Shown here: one piece after another, positions 52,351 through 59,965 of the stretch | Layout: every line of letters begins with the position of its first letter | How positions within the stretch are numbered: position 1 is the first letter of the stretch | Assembly: GCF_014196925.1 (NCBI RefSeq) | Contig: NZ_JACIEN010000003.1 | Span: forward strand, 616,707-680,706 | Direction of reading: 5' to 3' | DNA: 64,000 nt | DNA from: Chelatococcus caeni | GTDB taxonomy: Bacteria; Pseudomonadota; Alphaproteobacteria; Rhizobiales; Beijerinckiaceae | Position numbers and translations under genes: made by a program | The notes under the pieces: generated by a model | What the model saw: the letters and a program-made list of their open reading frames with translations, nothing else | What the model was told of the DNA's origin: nothing | Database searches by the model: none

Positions 52351-53331
52351 GTGGCCGCCATGAACGAACTCGCCACCGCCCGCTGCACCATTCTGTCGCC
52401 TCTCGCCCTCGCGGCGCAAGGGGACGCACCGGAATGGATCATGGTCATGCCGGCGGGGCCGCAGCTGAAGGCTGTCGACGGCCGCAGCTGGCGCATCAGC
52501 GATCCGGCGGCCGTCATCGAGACCTCGCTCGCCGCCGGCCTCGATCTTCCGATCGACTGGGAGCACGCCCAGGACCATAAGGCGCCACAGGGCGAGCGCG
52601 CCGATGCCGCCGGCTGGATCGACCAGCTGGAGGTGCGCGAGGGTGCCGTCTGGGCGCGGGTGTCCTGGACGGATGCCGGCCGGCAGTCGGTCGAGAGCCG
52701 CGGCTATCGCTACATCTCCCCCGCTTTCATGCACAGCAAGTCCGGCGAGGTCGCGCGCATCATTGGCGCCGGTCTCGTCAACCGTCCCGCTTTCGCAACC
52801 CTGCCGGCGCTCGCCCAGCAGGCTCCCACCCATGAGGACCACATGGACCAGGATCTTCTCGACGCCCTCGGCCTGCCGACAGCGACCACCAAGGCGGACG
52901 CCATCACCGCGATCGCCAAGCTGCGGGGCGACCTGCAGACCGCCACCGCGGCGATGCAGAACCCGCCCCTCGAAAAGTTCGTGCCGCGCGCCGACTACGA
53001 CCAGGTCATGACCCGCGCCACGGCGGCGGAGCAGAAGCTCGCCGAGCGGGACGCGGCCGATCTCGAAGCGAAGGTCAACACGCTCGTCGAGGGCGCCGTG
53101 AGGGCCGGCAAAATCGCGCCGGCCTCGAAGGACCACTACGTCGCGCTCGCCCGCAAGGATTTCGCGTCGGTCGAGAACCTCTTGAAGGTGACGGCTCCGG
53201 TGGTCACGCCCGGCGGCGGGCCGGATCCGAGCGGCGATCCCGCCAAGGGCAAGGCGCTCACGGACGAGGAGAAGGCCCTCTGCGCCACGCTCGGGATCTC
53301 CGAGGAAGCCTACGCCAAGACGGAAGTCTGA
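52351..53331 (+). CDS. Prohead protease with C-terminal scaffold (Mu gpI-like)
   Basis: A 326-residue protein. The N-terminal half (residues 10–160) is the Mu-type protease domain: PEWIMVMPAGPQLKAVDGRS, LDLPIDWEHAQDHKAPQGER, and GYRYISPAFMHSKSGEVARI. The His in DWEHAQD and the Ser in GYRYISPAF are likely catalytic residues. The C-terminal half is helical and acidic, as in scaffolds. The start is GTG 52351 after CGGAGCCATC; ATG 52360 is an alternative. A nested in-frame start at 52843 may produce the scaffold alone. Confidence 0.9.
   Translation: MAAMNELATARCTILSPLALAAQGDAPEWIMVMPAGPQLKAVDGRSWRISDPAAVIETSLAAGLDLPIDWEHAQDHKAPQGERADAAGWIDQLEVREGAVWARVSWTDAGRQSVESRGYRYISPAFMHSKSGEVARIIGAGLVNRPAFATLPALAQQAPTHEDHMDQDLLDALGLPTATTKADAITAIAKLRGDLQTATAAMQNPPLEKFVPRADYDQVMTRATAAEQKLAERDAADLEAKVNTLVEGAVRAGKIAPASKDHYVALARKDFASVENLLKVTAPVVTPGGGPDPSGDPAKGKALTDEEKALCATLGISEEAYAKTEV
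52843..53331 (+). CDS. Possible nested scaffold protein (Mu gpZ-like internal start)
   Basis: Within the protease gene, ATG 52843 is in frame and preceded by GAGGACCAC, a good ribosome site. Translation from it would give a 162-residue protein starting MDQDLLDALGLPTATT and consisting only of the helical scaffold part (AAEQKLAERDAADLEAKVNT). Mu makes scaffold Z from an internal start in gene I in the same way. Not a separate gene if the internal start is unused. Confidence 0.5.
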   Translation: MDQDLLDALGLPTATTKADAITAIAKLRGDLQTATAAMQNPPLEKFVPRADYDQVMTRATAAEQKLAERDAADLEAKVNTLVEGAVRAGKIAPASKDHYVALARKDFASVENLLKVTAPVVTPGGGPDPSGDPAKGKALTDEEKALCATLGISEEAYAKTEV

Positions 53332-53382
53332 CGCCGGGCCTCTGCCGGCGCCCACCCAGCCCAGCTCGCAAGGACCACTGAG

Positions 53383-53775
53383 ATGCCTCTGACCGGACCC
53401 CGCAACACCGTCGAGCGGAAGCCGCGCGAACGGCAGTTCCCCGTCGCCCAGAACGCCGACATTCACCAGGGCGGCCTTGTCGTGCTGGACGGTGGCCTCG
53501 CAAAGCCGGGCCGCTCTGCGGCAGGCCTCGCCTGCGTCGGCATCGCCGTCGCCGGCGTTCGCAACACCGGCGCCGACGGCGCGGCCGTGGTCAATGTGCG
53601 CTCCGGCTGCTTCCGCTTCGAGAACGACGCCACCACGCCCGTGACCTACGCCGACGTGGGCGCCGAGGTCTTCCTGGTCGACGACGAGACGGTCTCGTCG
53701 GACGGCACCGGTCGGTCGCCGGCCGGCATCTGCTTCGACCTCGACGAGCTTGGCGTCTGGGTCACGGTCGGCTGA
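53383..53775 (+). CDS. Capsid decoration-like protein (between protease and major head)
   Basis: A 130-residue beta-rich protein: FPVAQNADIHQGGLVVLDGG, GIAVAGVRNTGADGAAVVNV and SGCFRFENDATTPVTYADVG. The Gly/Val-rich pattern resembles small capsid-decorating proteins (gpD/DUF2190-like) placed upstream of major head genes. Assignment rests mainly on position and composition. Mu itself lacks a clear equivalent here. Confidence 0.65.
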   Translation: MPLTGPRNTVERKPRERQFPVAQNADIHQGGLVVLDGGLAKPGRSAAGLACVGIAVAGVRNTGADGAAVVNVRSGCFRFENDATTPVTYADVGAEVFLVDDETVSSDGTGRSPAGICFDLDELGVWVTVG

Positions 53776-53828
53776 CCCACCCCTCCTGAACGCAACATCG
53801 CGGCCGGGCCGCATACGGAAGAGCTGAC

Positions 53829-54722
53829 ATGATCATCAACGGCGCCAATCTCTCGATGCTCTACAAGGGCTTCAAGACGAGCTTCCAGAAGGGCCTCGAC
53901 GAGGCGCCGAGCCAGTGGTCCGTCGTCGCCACCCGCGTCACCTCGACGACGCGGGAGGAGGAGTACGGCTGGCTCGGCAAGTTCCCGCAGCTGCGCGAGT
54001 GGATCGGGGATCGCGTCATCCAGAACATGAAGGCGCATTCCTACTCCATCAAGAACAAGACCTTCGAAGGCACCGTCTCGGTCGACCGCGACGACATCGA
54101 GGACGACAACATTGGCCTCTATGCGCCCCTCTTCGAGGAGATGGGGCGGTCGACGAAGGCCTTCGACGATCAGCTCGTCTGGGGGCTCCTGAAGCAGGGC
54201 TGGACGGGCAAGTGCTACGACGGTCAGGCGTTTTTCGATGCCGAGCACCCGGTGCTCAACGAAGCCGGCAAGGAAGTGTCCGTTGCCAACACGGACGGCG
54301 GCAACGGCACGCCCTGGTTCCTGATCGACGACACGCGCGCCCTCAAGCCGCTGATCCTGCAGGAGCGGAAGAAGTTCCAGTTCGTGGCCAAGGACGAGGC
54401 CAAGGACGAGAACGTCTTCATGCGCAAGGAGTACGTCTACGGCGTCGATGGCCGACGCAACGTGGGCTTCGGCTTCTGGCAGTTCGCCTGGGGCTCCAGG
54501 CAGGAGCTGACGCCCGAGAGCTATGCGCTCGCGCGCAAGTCGCTCATGGAGATGAAGGGCGATTACGGCCGGCCGCTCGGACTGCGCCCGACCAAGCTCA
54601 TCGTGCCGCCCGGCCTCGAAGGCAAGTCGCTCAAGATCCTCAACAACGACCTCGCCGCCGGCGGCGAGACGAACGAGTGGAAGGGCACCGCGCAGGCCGT
54701 TGTCGTGCCCTGGCTCGCCTGA
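53829..54722 (+). CDS. Major head protein (Mu gpT family)
   Basis: A 297-residue capsid protein, close to Mu gpT (305). MIINGANLSMLYKGFKTSFQ at the N-terminus, STTREEEYGWLGKFPQLREW and GTVSVDRDDIEDDNIGLYAP are typical. So are the later FFDAEHPV segment and LIVPPGLEGKSLKILNNDLA. It forms the icosahedral shell. The gene lies 53 bases after the decoration-like gene. Confidence 0.95.
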   Translation: MIINGANLSMLYKGFKTSFQKGLDEAPSQWSVVATRVTSTTREEEYGWLGKFPQLREWIGDRVIQNMKAHSYSIKNKTFEGTVSVDRDDIEDDNIGLYAPLFEEMGRSTKAFDDQLVWGLLKQGWTGKCYDGQAFFDAEHPVLNEAGKEVSVANTDGGNGTPWFLIDDTRALKPLILQERKKFQFVAKDEAKDENVFMRKEYVYGVDGRRNVGFGFWQFAWGSRQELTPESYALARKSLMEMKGDYGRPLGLRPTKLIVPPGLEGKSLKILNNDLAAGGETNEWKGTAQAVVVPWLA

Positions 54723-54758
54723 TCGCCCCAGCCGACGCTTGAGCAAGGATCCACGACC

Positions 54759-55247
54759 ATGGCGAGAACGCGCAAGACGGCGACGAAGGAAACGGCGGCA
54801 GAGGCTGCCAAGGCCACGCCGCCTGCCAAGGATCCCGCGGCCCCGGCCGCGGACGTCATAACCCCGGAGGGGCGGTCTGGTACGGCTCGCGAGGCCCCCA
54901 GCACCGATAGCGGAACGCCGCTCGGCAACGAGCGAGACGTAGGGGTTCAGCCCGCCGCCCAGCACGATCAAAGCGCCAGTGCGGAGGGCGTGCCGACGCC
55001 TGATGCCCAGGCATCGGGCGATGTGCCGGATGGCAATACTGGAACCGGGGCGGCTGCGGCGGCCGCCCCGGCGCCCATCTCCGAGCCGGAAGGGGAACGC
55101 ATCTCCGTTGTCGGTCCTGAGGGCGGTCGGCGCCGTGCCGGGCGCCGCTTCGGTCCGGTCACCACCGTGATCCCGCTCGCGGATCTCTCCGAGGAGGATC
55201 TCGCCGCCATCGAGGACGATCCCGAGCTGCGGGTCTCCCGCCTCTGA
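54759..55247 (+). CDS. Low-complexity protein with conserved C-terminus (Mu gp35-like position)
   Basis: A 162-residue protein. Residues 1–125 are rich in Ala, Pro, Glu, Thr and Ser and probably disordered. The C-terminal 35 residues (FGPVTTVIPLADLSEEDLAA, IEDDPELRVSRL) form a compact conserved-looking tail similar to that of small proteins following gpT in other Mu-like phages. ATG 54759 follows an AGGATC site. Function unknown; possibly capsid or connector accessory. Confidence 0.65.
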   Translation: MARTRKTATKETAAEAAKATPPAKDPAAPAADVITPEGRSGTAREAPSTDSGTPLGNERDVGVQPAAQHDQSASAEGVPTPDAQASGDVPDGNTGTGAAAAAAPAPISEPEGERISVVGPEGGRRRAGRRFGPVTTVIPLADLSEEDLAAIEDDPELRVSRL

Positions 55248-55251
55248 CTGG

Positions 55252-55334
55252 ATCCGCCGCCGGTCGCCGGCGGATTGACGGGCGGCCCGTCCGCCCCTCG
55301 CTCCCGGCGAGCGTCTCGCCCGCTCGCCGGGAGC
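55252..55334 (+). other. Cluster of three hairpins between capsid and connector genes
   Basis: Three adjacent inverted repeats: atccgccg/cggcggat (55252–55275), gacgggc/gcccgtc (55277–55291) and a perfect 13-bp stem gctcccggcgagc/gctcgccgggagc (55300–55334, 9-base loop). No T-run follows. They fill the gap before the gp36-like gene and may set different mRNA levels for capsid and connector genes. Confidence 0.6.
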
Positions 55335-55356
55335 CTCTCACCGATCAGGAGCGCCG

Positions 55357-55770
55357 ATGACCTACGCGACCGCCGCCGATATCGACGAAACCTACGGCTC
55401 GAGCCTGCTCGATCTCGTCGCCGATCCGGACAACACGGGCGAGCGCGACGAGGCCGCGATCGCGCGCGCCATCGAGGACGCGACGGCCATCGTCAACGGC
55501 TACGTCTCGGCGCGCCACCAGCTCCCCTTGTCGTCGGTCCCGGCCGTGCTGCGCACCCTGACCATGGACCTTGCCGTGCATCGGCTCGCGTCGCGGCCGG
55601 GGCAGATGACCGAGGAGATCGAGAACCGGGCCGAGCGCGCGCACAAGATGCTCGAAGCGATTGGAGCCGGCCGGGCCGGCCTCGGACTGCCGACGCCGGC
55701 GCCCGAGGCGCAGTCGTCCGACGCGCCCGTTCTCATCGCGCCGCCTCGGCGCTTCACGCGGGGCATGTGA
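55357..55770 (+). CDS. DUF1320 head-completion protein (Mu gp36-like)
   Basis: A 137-residue helical protein: MTYATAADIDETYGSSLLDL, DEAAIARAIEDATAIVNGYV, and ISARHQ-like sequence (SARHQLPLSSVPAVLRTLTM). This is the DUF1320 family, a connector or adaptor under the portal. ATCAGGAGCGCCG precedes ATG 55357. The stop overlaps the gpG start. Confidence 0.9.
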   Translation: MTYATAADIDETYGSSLLDLVADPDNTGERDEAAIARAIEDATAIVNGYVSARHQLPLSSVPAVLRTLTMDLAVHRLASRPGQMTEEIENRAERAHKMLEAIGAGRAGLGLPTPAPEAQSSDAPVLIAPPRRFTRGM

Positions 55771-56249
55771 TGTCGCTCGCGCTCACCATCGACACGCAGG
55801 GCGAGGAGACGGTCCTCGCAGCGCTCGACCGCTTCGTGGATCTGCCGCGCGAGGAGCTGCTCGAAGGTCTCGGTGGGCTGCTCGAAAGCCAGCATCGCCG
55901 GCGCATCGAGGAGGAGCACACAACGCCGGCCGGCCGGCCGTTCGCGCCCAACCAGCGCGGCACCACGCCCCTCTACGACACCGGCCGCAACCTGCGCGAC
56001 GCCTTCGCCTATGCGGTTTCCGACCCGGAAGTGCGTCTGACCAACAGCTTCATCGGCGCCGCGCTGCTGCACTTCGGCGGCGTCGTCGTACCGAAGAACG
56101 CCAAGGCGCTCGCCTTCTCCGTCGGTGGCGAGGCGGTGTTCACGAAGCGCGTCCTCATCCCGGCACGCCCGTTCATGGGCATCTCCGCTGACAACCAGGT
56201 CGAGATCGTCGAGGCCGTCGAGGCCTTCGTGGAAGGGTTGGTGCAATGA
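55770..56249 (+). CDS. Phage virion morphogenesis protein (Mu gpG / tail-completion family)
   Basis: A 159-residue protein. RRRIEEEHTTPAGRPFAPNQ, then LYDTGRNLRDAFAYAVSDPE and PARPFMGISADNQVEIVEAV are classic for the gpG/P2 gpS-type family that controls tail length or head–tail joining. In Mu, gpG lies directly after gpF; here it has moved downstream of gp36. Confidence 0.9.
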   Translation: MSLALTIDTQGEETVLAALDRFVDLPREELLEGLGGLLESQHRRRIEEEHTTPAGRPFAPNQRGTTPLYDTGRNLRDAFAYAVSDPEVRLTNSFIGAALLHFGGVVVPKNAKALAFSVGGEAVFTKRVLIPARPFMGISADNQVEIVEAVEAFVEGLVQ

Positions 56250-56785
56250 GGACGCTGCAGGAGCTGCTGGCGGCTGTCGTCTCCGATCTCGCCCAGCTCG
56301 ATGGAGTGCGGGCTTGCGAGGCGTTCGGTGGGCGCTTCGACCTTGCAGGGCTCGAAAGGTTCGGCGCGGCCGTGCCCGCCATCCGCGTCGCCATACTGCG
56401 GATCCCGGCGAGCCGGACGGTCGATACGGGCGAACTCGACGTCGACGTCGAGATGGCGGCGTTCATGATCACCCGCGACGAGCATGGCCAGTCGCGTGAC
56501 CAGCAGGCGCTCGACCTCGCCTCCCGCGTCATGGCCGCTGTCCAGGCAGCGCGTTGGGGCCTTAGCAAGATCCATCCTGCCCGGAACATCCGCGCGGAGA
56601 ACATCTACTCCTCGCCGGCCCAGGCGAAGGGCGTCGCGCTTTGGGGCGTGTCGTGGATCTCGCGGCTGCGCATGGGCAGGAATGCCTACGCGCCAGTAGA
56701 TGGGTCCATGCCCGAGATCTGGGCGCGAGACGGCCGCAGCGGCGAGGAGCCCGAGCCGGTTGTGACGACGGGGGGCCAGCCTTGA
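56246..56785 (+). CDS. DUF1834 protein (Mu gp37-like)
   Basis: A 179-residue alpha/beta protein with MRTLQELLAAVVSDLAQLDG, LDVDVEMAAFMITRDEHGQS and ASRVMAAVQAARWG. DUF1834 members act at the head–tail interface next to gp36. It overlaps gpG by 4 bases and is followed directly by the baseplate gene, with no sheath or tube gene between them. Confidence 0.85.
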   Translation: MRTLQELLAAVVSDLAQLDGVRACEAFGGRFDLAGLERFGAAVPAIRVAILRIPASRTVDTGELDVDVEMAAFMITRDEHGQSRDQQALDLASRVMAAVQAARWGLSKIHPARNIRAENIYSSPAQAKGVALWGVSWISRLRMGRNAYAPVDGSMPEIWARDGRSGEEPEPVVTTGGQP

Positions 56786-57408
56786 CGGACGTGGCGGCAC
56801 TTCGCCTTCGCCTTGCGGCGCTGGAGCGCGCTCTGGGCAAGCGCGACTATCACCTCGCCGAGATCGAGCGCCGGCTCGCCAACGTCATGCGGTCGGGCAC
56901 CGTCCATGCGGTCGATCCCGACAACGGCCTCATCCGGGTGAAGATCGGCACCGATCGCGACGGCGCGCCCGTGCTCACGCCCTGGCTGCCGTGGACCGAG
57001 CGCGCCGGCCGCATCAAGACGTGGCTGCCGCCGGCCGTCGGCGAGGTGGTGCGCGTTCATGCGCCGTCCGGCGAGATCGCCCAGGGCTGGGTCGATCCGG
57101 GCGGCTTCTCATCGGCCAACCCGGCGCCGTCATCGGACGGCGAGGCGCACGTCGAGGTGCTCGGCGAGACCCGTGTGACGATCAAGGACGGCTCGGTTCG
57201 CATCGAGACCAAGGCCGCCACCATCGTCAGCGAGGAGGCGACCGTCGAGAGCAAGAAGGTGGTCATCAAGAGCGGGTCGATCGATCTCGGCGGCGAGGAC
57301 GGCAAGCGGCTCGCGCGCGTCGGCGATCGCGTCCAGGTCTCCGCGGGATCGTCGGCCGGCCTGTGGCCGATCGTCGAGGGCTCGACCAAGGTCCGGGCCA
57401 TTGATTGA
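56782..57408 (+). CDS. Baseplate assembly protein V (tail spike base, P2 gpV-like)
   Basis: A 208-residue protein. An N-terminal helix (LRLRLAALERALGKRDYHLA) leads to an OB-fold (GTVHAVDPDNGLIRVKIGTD, RIKTWLPPAVGEVVRVHAPS) and a C-terminal repeat beta-helix (VTIKDGSVRIETKAATIVSE, ATVESKKVVIKSGSIDLGG). This is the cell-puncturing spike of contractile tails. The best start is TTG 56782, overlapping the gp37 stop; GTG 56791 is possible. It shows that the tail is contractile. Confidence 0.9.
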   Translation: MTDVAALRLRLAALERALGKRDYHLAEIERRLANVMRSGTVHAVDPDNGLIRVKIGTDRDGAPVLTPWLPWTERAGRIKTWLPPAVGEVVRVHAPSGEIAQGWVDPGGFSSANPAPSSDGEAHVEVLGETRVTIKDGSVRIETKAATIVSEEATVESKKVVIKSGSIDLGGEDGKRLARVGDRVQVSAGSSAGLWPIVEGSTKVRAID

Positions 57409-57421
57409 GGGGAAAGAGCCC

Positions 57422-57619
57422 ATGAAGACGCCTTCAAAGGCCTCTTACACGGTCCTGGTCGACGGCTGGATAGCCGGCGAATACCACCGCGCCGGCACGC
57501 CCCTGATGCTGACGCAGGGCGAGGCGGCCTATCCCGAGCTGGAGGGCAAGATCATTCCCGGCGCGCCGCGCCTGCCGACGCGCCCGGCGTCCGGCCGCAA
57601 GCGCAGGGGCAAGGCGTGA
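57422..57619 (+). CDS. Small phage protein between V and W
   Basis: A 65-residue protein. GAGGGGAAAGAGCCC precedes ATG 57422. SYTVLVDGWIAGEYHRAGTP and a basic C-terminal tail (RPASGRKRRGKA) are seen. It overlaps the GPW gene start. Comparable small proteins sit in other baseplate operons, but no function is known. Confidence 0.65.
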   Translation: MKTPSKASYTVLVDGWIAGEYHRAGTPLMLTQGEAAYPELEGKIIPGAPRLPTRPASGRKRRGKA

Positions 57620-57966
57620 CCGGGATCTCGCACCGCACCGGGCAGCCGATCGACGAGTGGCCGCACGTCGTCCAGTCGATCCGCGTTATCCTGCTGACGC
57701 CGATCGGCTCGCGCGTCATGCGGCGCGATTTCGGTTCGGCCGTGCCGAGCCTGCTCGATGCGCCTCTCAACGAGGTGACGGTGGTCGACGTCGCCATGGC
57801 GGTCGCCGAGGCGCTCGACAAGCACGAGCCGCGCTTCCGGCTGCGGCAGGTCCACGTCGACAATGCCGGCTCGGACGGCCACCTCGGGCTGCGGCTCGAC
57901 GGCATCTTCGTGCCCCGCACGCCCGGTGCGCGCGCAAGGGCGGCAACTGCGGAGGTGTCGCTGTGA
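57616..57966 (+). CDS. Baseplate wedge protein W (GPW/gp25 family)
   Basis: A 116-residue protein of the T4 gp25-like fold: HVVQSIRVILLTPIGSRVMR, RRDFGSAVPSLLDAPLNEV and FRLRQVHVDNAGSDGHLGL, followed by LDGIFVPRTPG. The RRDFGS motif is diagnostic. It links the baseplate hub to the sheath. The start is GTG 57616, overlapping the previous stop. Confidence 0.93.
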   Translation: MTGISHRTGQPIDEWPHVVQSIRVILLTPIGSRVMRRDFGSAVPSLLDAPLNEVTVVDVAMAVAEALDKHEPRFRLRQVHVDNAGSDGHLGLRLDGIFVPRTPGARARAATAEVSL

Positions 57967-58841
57967 CGCTGCCGCCCGAGCTCGTCGGACTTCCCCCGCC
58001 GGAGGCGATCGAGGAGATTTCCTTCGAGGCGATCCTGGTCGAGATGATGGCGGACTTCCAGCAACGCTGGGACGCACTGCGCGCTGCCAATCCGGACCTG
58101 CCTGCCTACGACGTCGGCGATCTCGAAACCGATCCGGTCAAGATCGCGCTGGAGGCGGCGGCCTATCGCGAGGTGCTCGTGAGGGCGCGCATCAACGACG
58201 TTGTCCGCGCTCACCTCATCGCCTACGCCCGCGGCGGCGATCTCGACAACCTCGGGCCGTTCTACGATTGCTTCCGCATGGCGGGCGAGGATGATGACCG
58301 CTATCTGCGCCGCATCATCCTCGCCATCCAGGGCCGCTCCACGGGCGGCACCGAGCCGCGCTACCGGGCCATCGCGCTTGCAGCTTCGCTGCGCGTCGCC
58401 GACGCCGCCGTCTTCCGCATCGGCAAGGATCCGACGGTGCACGTTGCGCTCTATGCGGCCGACAACGGCGGTGTCGCGGACGCTCAGCTGATCGAGACCG
58501 TGCGCGTGGCCCTCCATGACAAGGCGAAGATCATGGTCAGCGACACGATCGTGGTGCGCTCGGCCGTGTTCGCGGTGGTCGACGTCGAGGCGGATGTGTG
58601 GCTGCTGCCGCAGACGCCCGAAACGATCCTGCCCGGCCTCGAAACGGCAGTCCGCAGCGCCTGGGCAGCGGCCACCGGTCTCGGCTTCGATCTCACGCGC
58701 TCCTGGCTCACCGCCCAGCTCATGCAGCGCGGCATCCAGCGGGTGGAGATCCTCACCCCTGCCGCCGATGTCGAGGTGCCGCCCTACGAGGCCGTGTCGA
58801 TCGGCGCCATCCGGCTCAACAACCGGGGGCGCGGCTACTGA
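57963..58841 (+). CDS. Baseplate protein J
   Basis: A 292-residue wedge protein of the P2 gpJ/Mu gp47 family. FEAILVEMMADFQQRWDALR, then LETDPVKIALEAAAYREVLV and GEDDDRYLRRIILAIQGRST match the domain. The 3' half has the repeated alpha/beta segments ending VEVPPYEAVSIGAIRLNNRG. The start is GTG 57963, which overlaps the W stop. Confidence 0.93.
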   Translation: MTLPPELVGLPPPEAIEEISFEAILVEMMADFQQRWDALRAANPDLPAYDVGDLETDPVKIALEAAAYREVLVRARINDVVRAHLIAYARGGDLDNLGPFYDCFRMAGEDDDRYLRRIILAIQGRSTGGTEPRYRAIALAASLRVADAAVFRIGKDPTVHVALYAADNGGVADAQLIETVRVALHDKAKIMVSDTIVVRSAVFAVVDVEADVWLLPQTPETILPGLETAVRSAWAAATGLGFDLTRSWLTAQLMQRGIQRVEILTPAADVEVPPYEAVSIGAIRLNNRGRGY

Positions 58842-59956
58842 TGAGCGCGCCCGATCTCCTCCCGCCCTCGGCTACCGAACTCGAGCGCACGGTTTCGCTG
58901 TCGACGGACAGCTACACGCGCGTGGGCGTTCACATCACGGCCATGCGTGGGCGCAAGTACAGCAACCCGCCGCCGAGCTGGCTGCCCTTCATTGTCTCGG
59001 AACTGGGGCTCGGGGAGTTGTCGCCCTACGCCCCGAACCTCTACGACCTGATCGACGAGGGCGTCGACTGGCAGCGCGTGCGCGGCACACCCGATGCCGT
59101 GCTGAGGGCGCTCGGCTGGCTGTCCTATGCGGCCGAGATCGAGAGCTTCCCGCCGCGCCGGCGCTACTGGAACCTCGTCATGCTGCACCTCGACCGGGTG
59201 CGGGACGACGAGGCTGACCTCATCCGCATCGACGGCGTTTCGACACTGTCGGTCCCCAAGCGGTCGGTCATCTGGCGCGGCTATCACGGCTATGACGTCC
59301 GGGCGATTGAGGCCGGCCGCACGCGCTGGGGGCAGACGCTGTGGTCGGCATTCTCCGGCGCCCGCATCCCGCAGAGCGACGTCAAATGGTCGTTCGGCCG
59401 GCGCTACGAAGCAGACCACGCCCTGACCGACGCCGAGCTGCAGGCGCTCGGGGTCTGGCTCGATCCCGTCGACGAGAGCGACGGCGGCTGGCAGTGGGGA
59501 CCGTTCCCGTGGCCGGCACTGCCGTGGTCCTCGTCGGCTGCCACCGTCCGCTCGGCCGCCATGCTCGCCGCCATGCCCGCCGGGCCGGTCTTTGCCGTGT
59601 TCCGCGACGCCGCCGGCGACGTCATCGGCTACCGCCGCGCGCGCGCCCGCTGGCCGGTCCAGCCGGCGCTCGACGGCATCTATTCGGTCGGTGGCAACCG
59701 CTGGGCGGTGCGGCCGACCGGCGCCACGCGGCTCTATGTCGAGGCGATGACCGACTTCGGGGACGGCTATGGCGCCACGGCCGCGTCGGTCGGCCTTGTC
59801 TTCGGCGCGACGCCGGCGGCCGGCCTGAAGCCGGGCGCGCTGTGGCTGCCCGCCGATGGGCTCGCCCCGACGGGGCCGATCGTCGCCGAGTTCCCCGCCA
59901 ACATCGAGTTCGGCCGCACCGTGCGCGAGCGCGTGTGCTGGCTCCTGCGCTTCTGA
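58841..59956 (+). CDS. Tail protein I (phage tail protein, P2 gpI family, C-terminally extended)
   Basis: A 371-residue protein. The N-terminal 200 residues follow P2 gpI (LPPSATELERTVSLSTDSYT, PFIVSELGLGELSPYAPNLY, VLRALGWLSYAAEIESFPPR). P2 gpI itself is about 180 residues, so the C-terminal 170 residues (WPVQPALDGIYSVGGNRWAV, LYVEAMTDFGDGYGATAASV) are an extra domain, probably fibre-docking. It follows J without a gap. Confidence 0.85.
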   Translation: MSAPDLLPPSATELERTVSLSTDSYTRVGVHITAMRGRKYSNPPPSWLPFIVSELGLGELSPYAPNLYDLIDEGVDWQRVRGTPDAVLRALGWLSYAAEIESFPPRRRYWNLVMLHLDRVRDDEADLIRIDGVSTLSVPKRSVIWRGYHGYDVRAIEAGRTRWGQTLWSAFSGARIPQSDVKWSFGRRYEADHALTDAELQALGVWLDPVDESDGGWQWGPFPWPALPWSSSAATVRSAAMLAAMPAGPVFAVFRDAAGDVIGYRRARARWPVQPALDGIYSVGGNRWAVRPTGATRLYVEAMTDFGDGYGATAASVGLVFGATPAAGLKPGALWLPADGLAPTGPIVAEFPANIEFGRTVRERVCWLLRF

Positions 59957-59965
59957 GGATCGACC

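Noticed and set aside
55275..56249. A longer version of the gpG gene starting at 55275
   Set aside because: The extra N-terminal 165 residues overlap the gp36-like gene out of frame and are low-complexity; ATG 55770 gives the normal family start.
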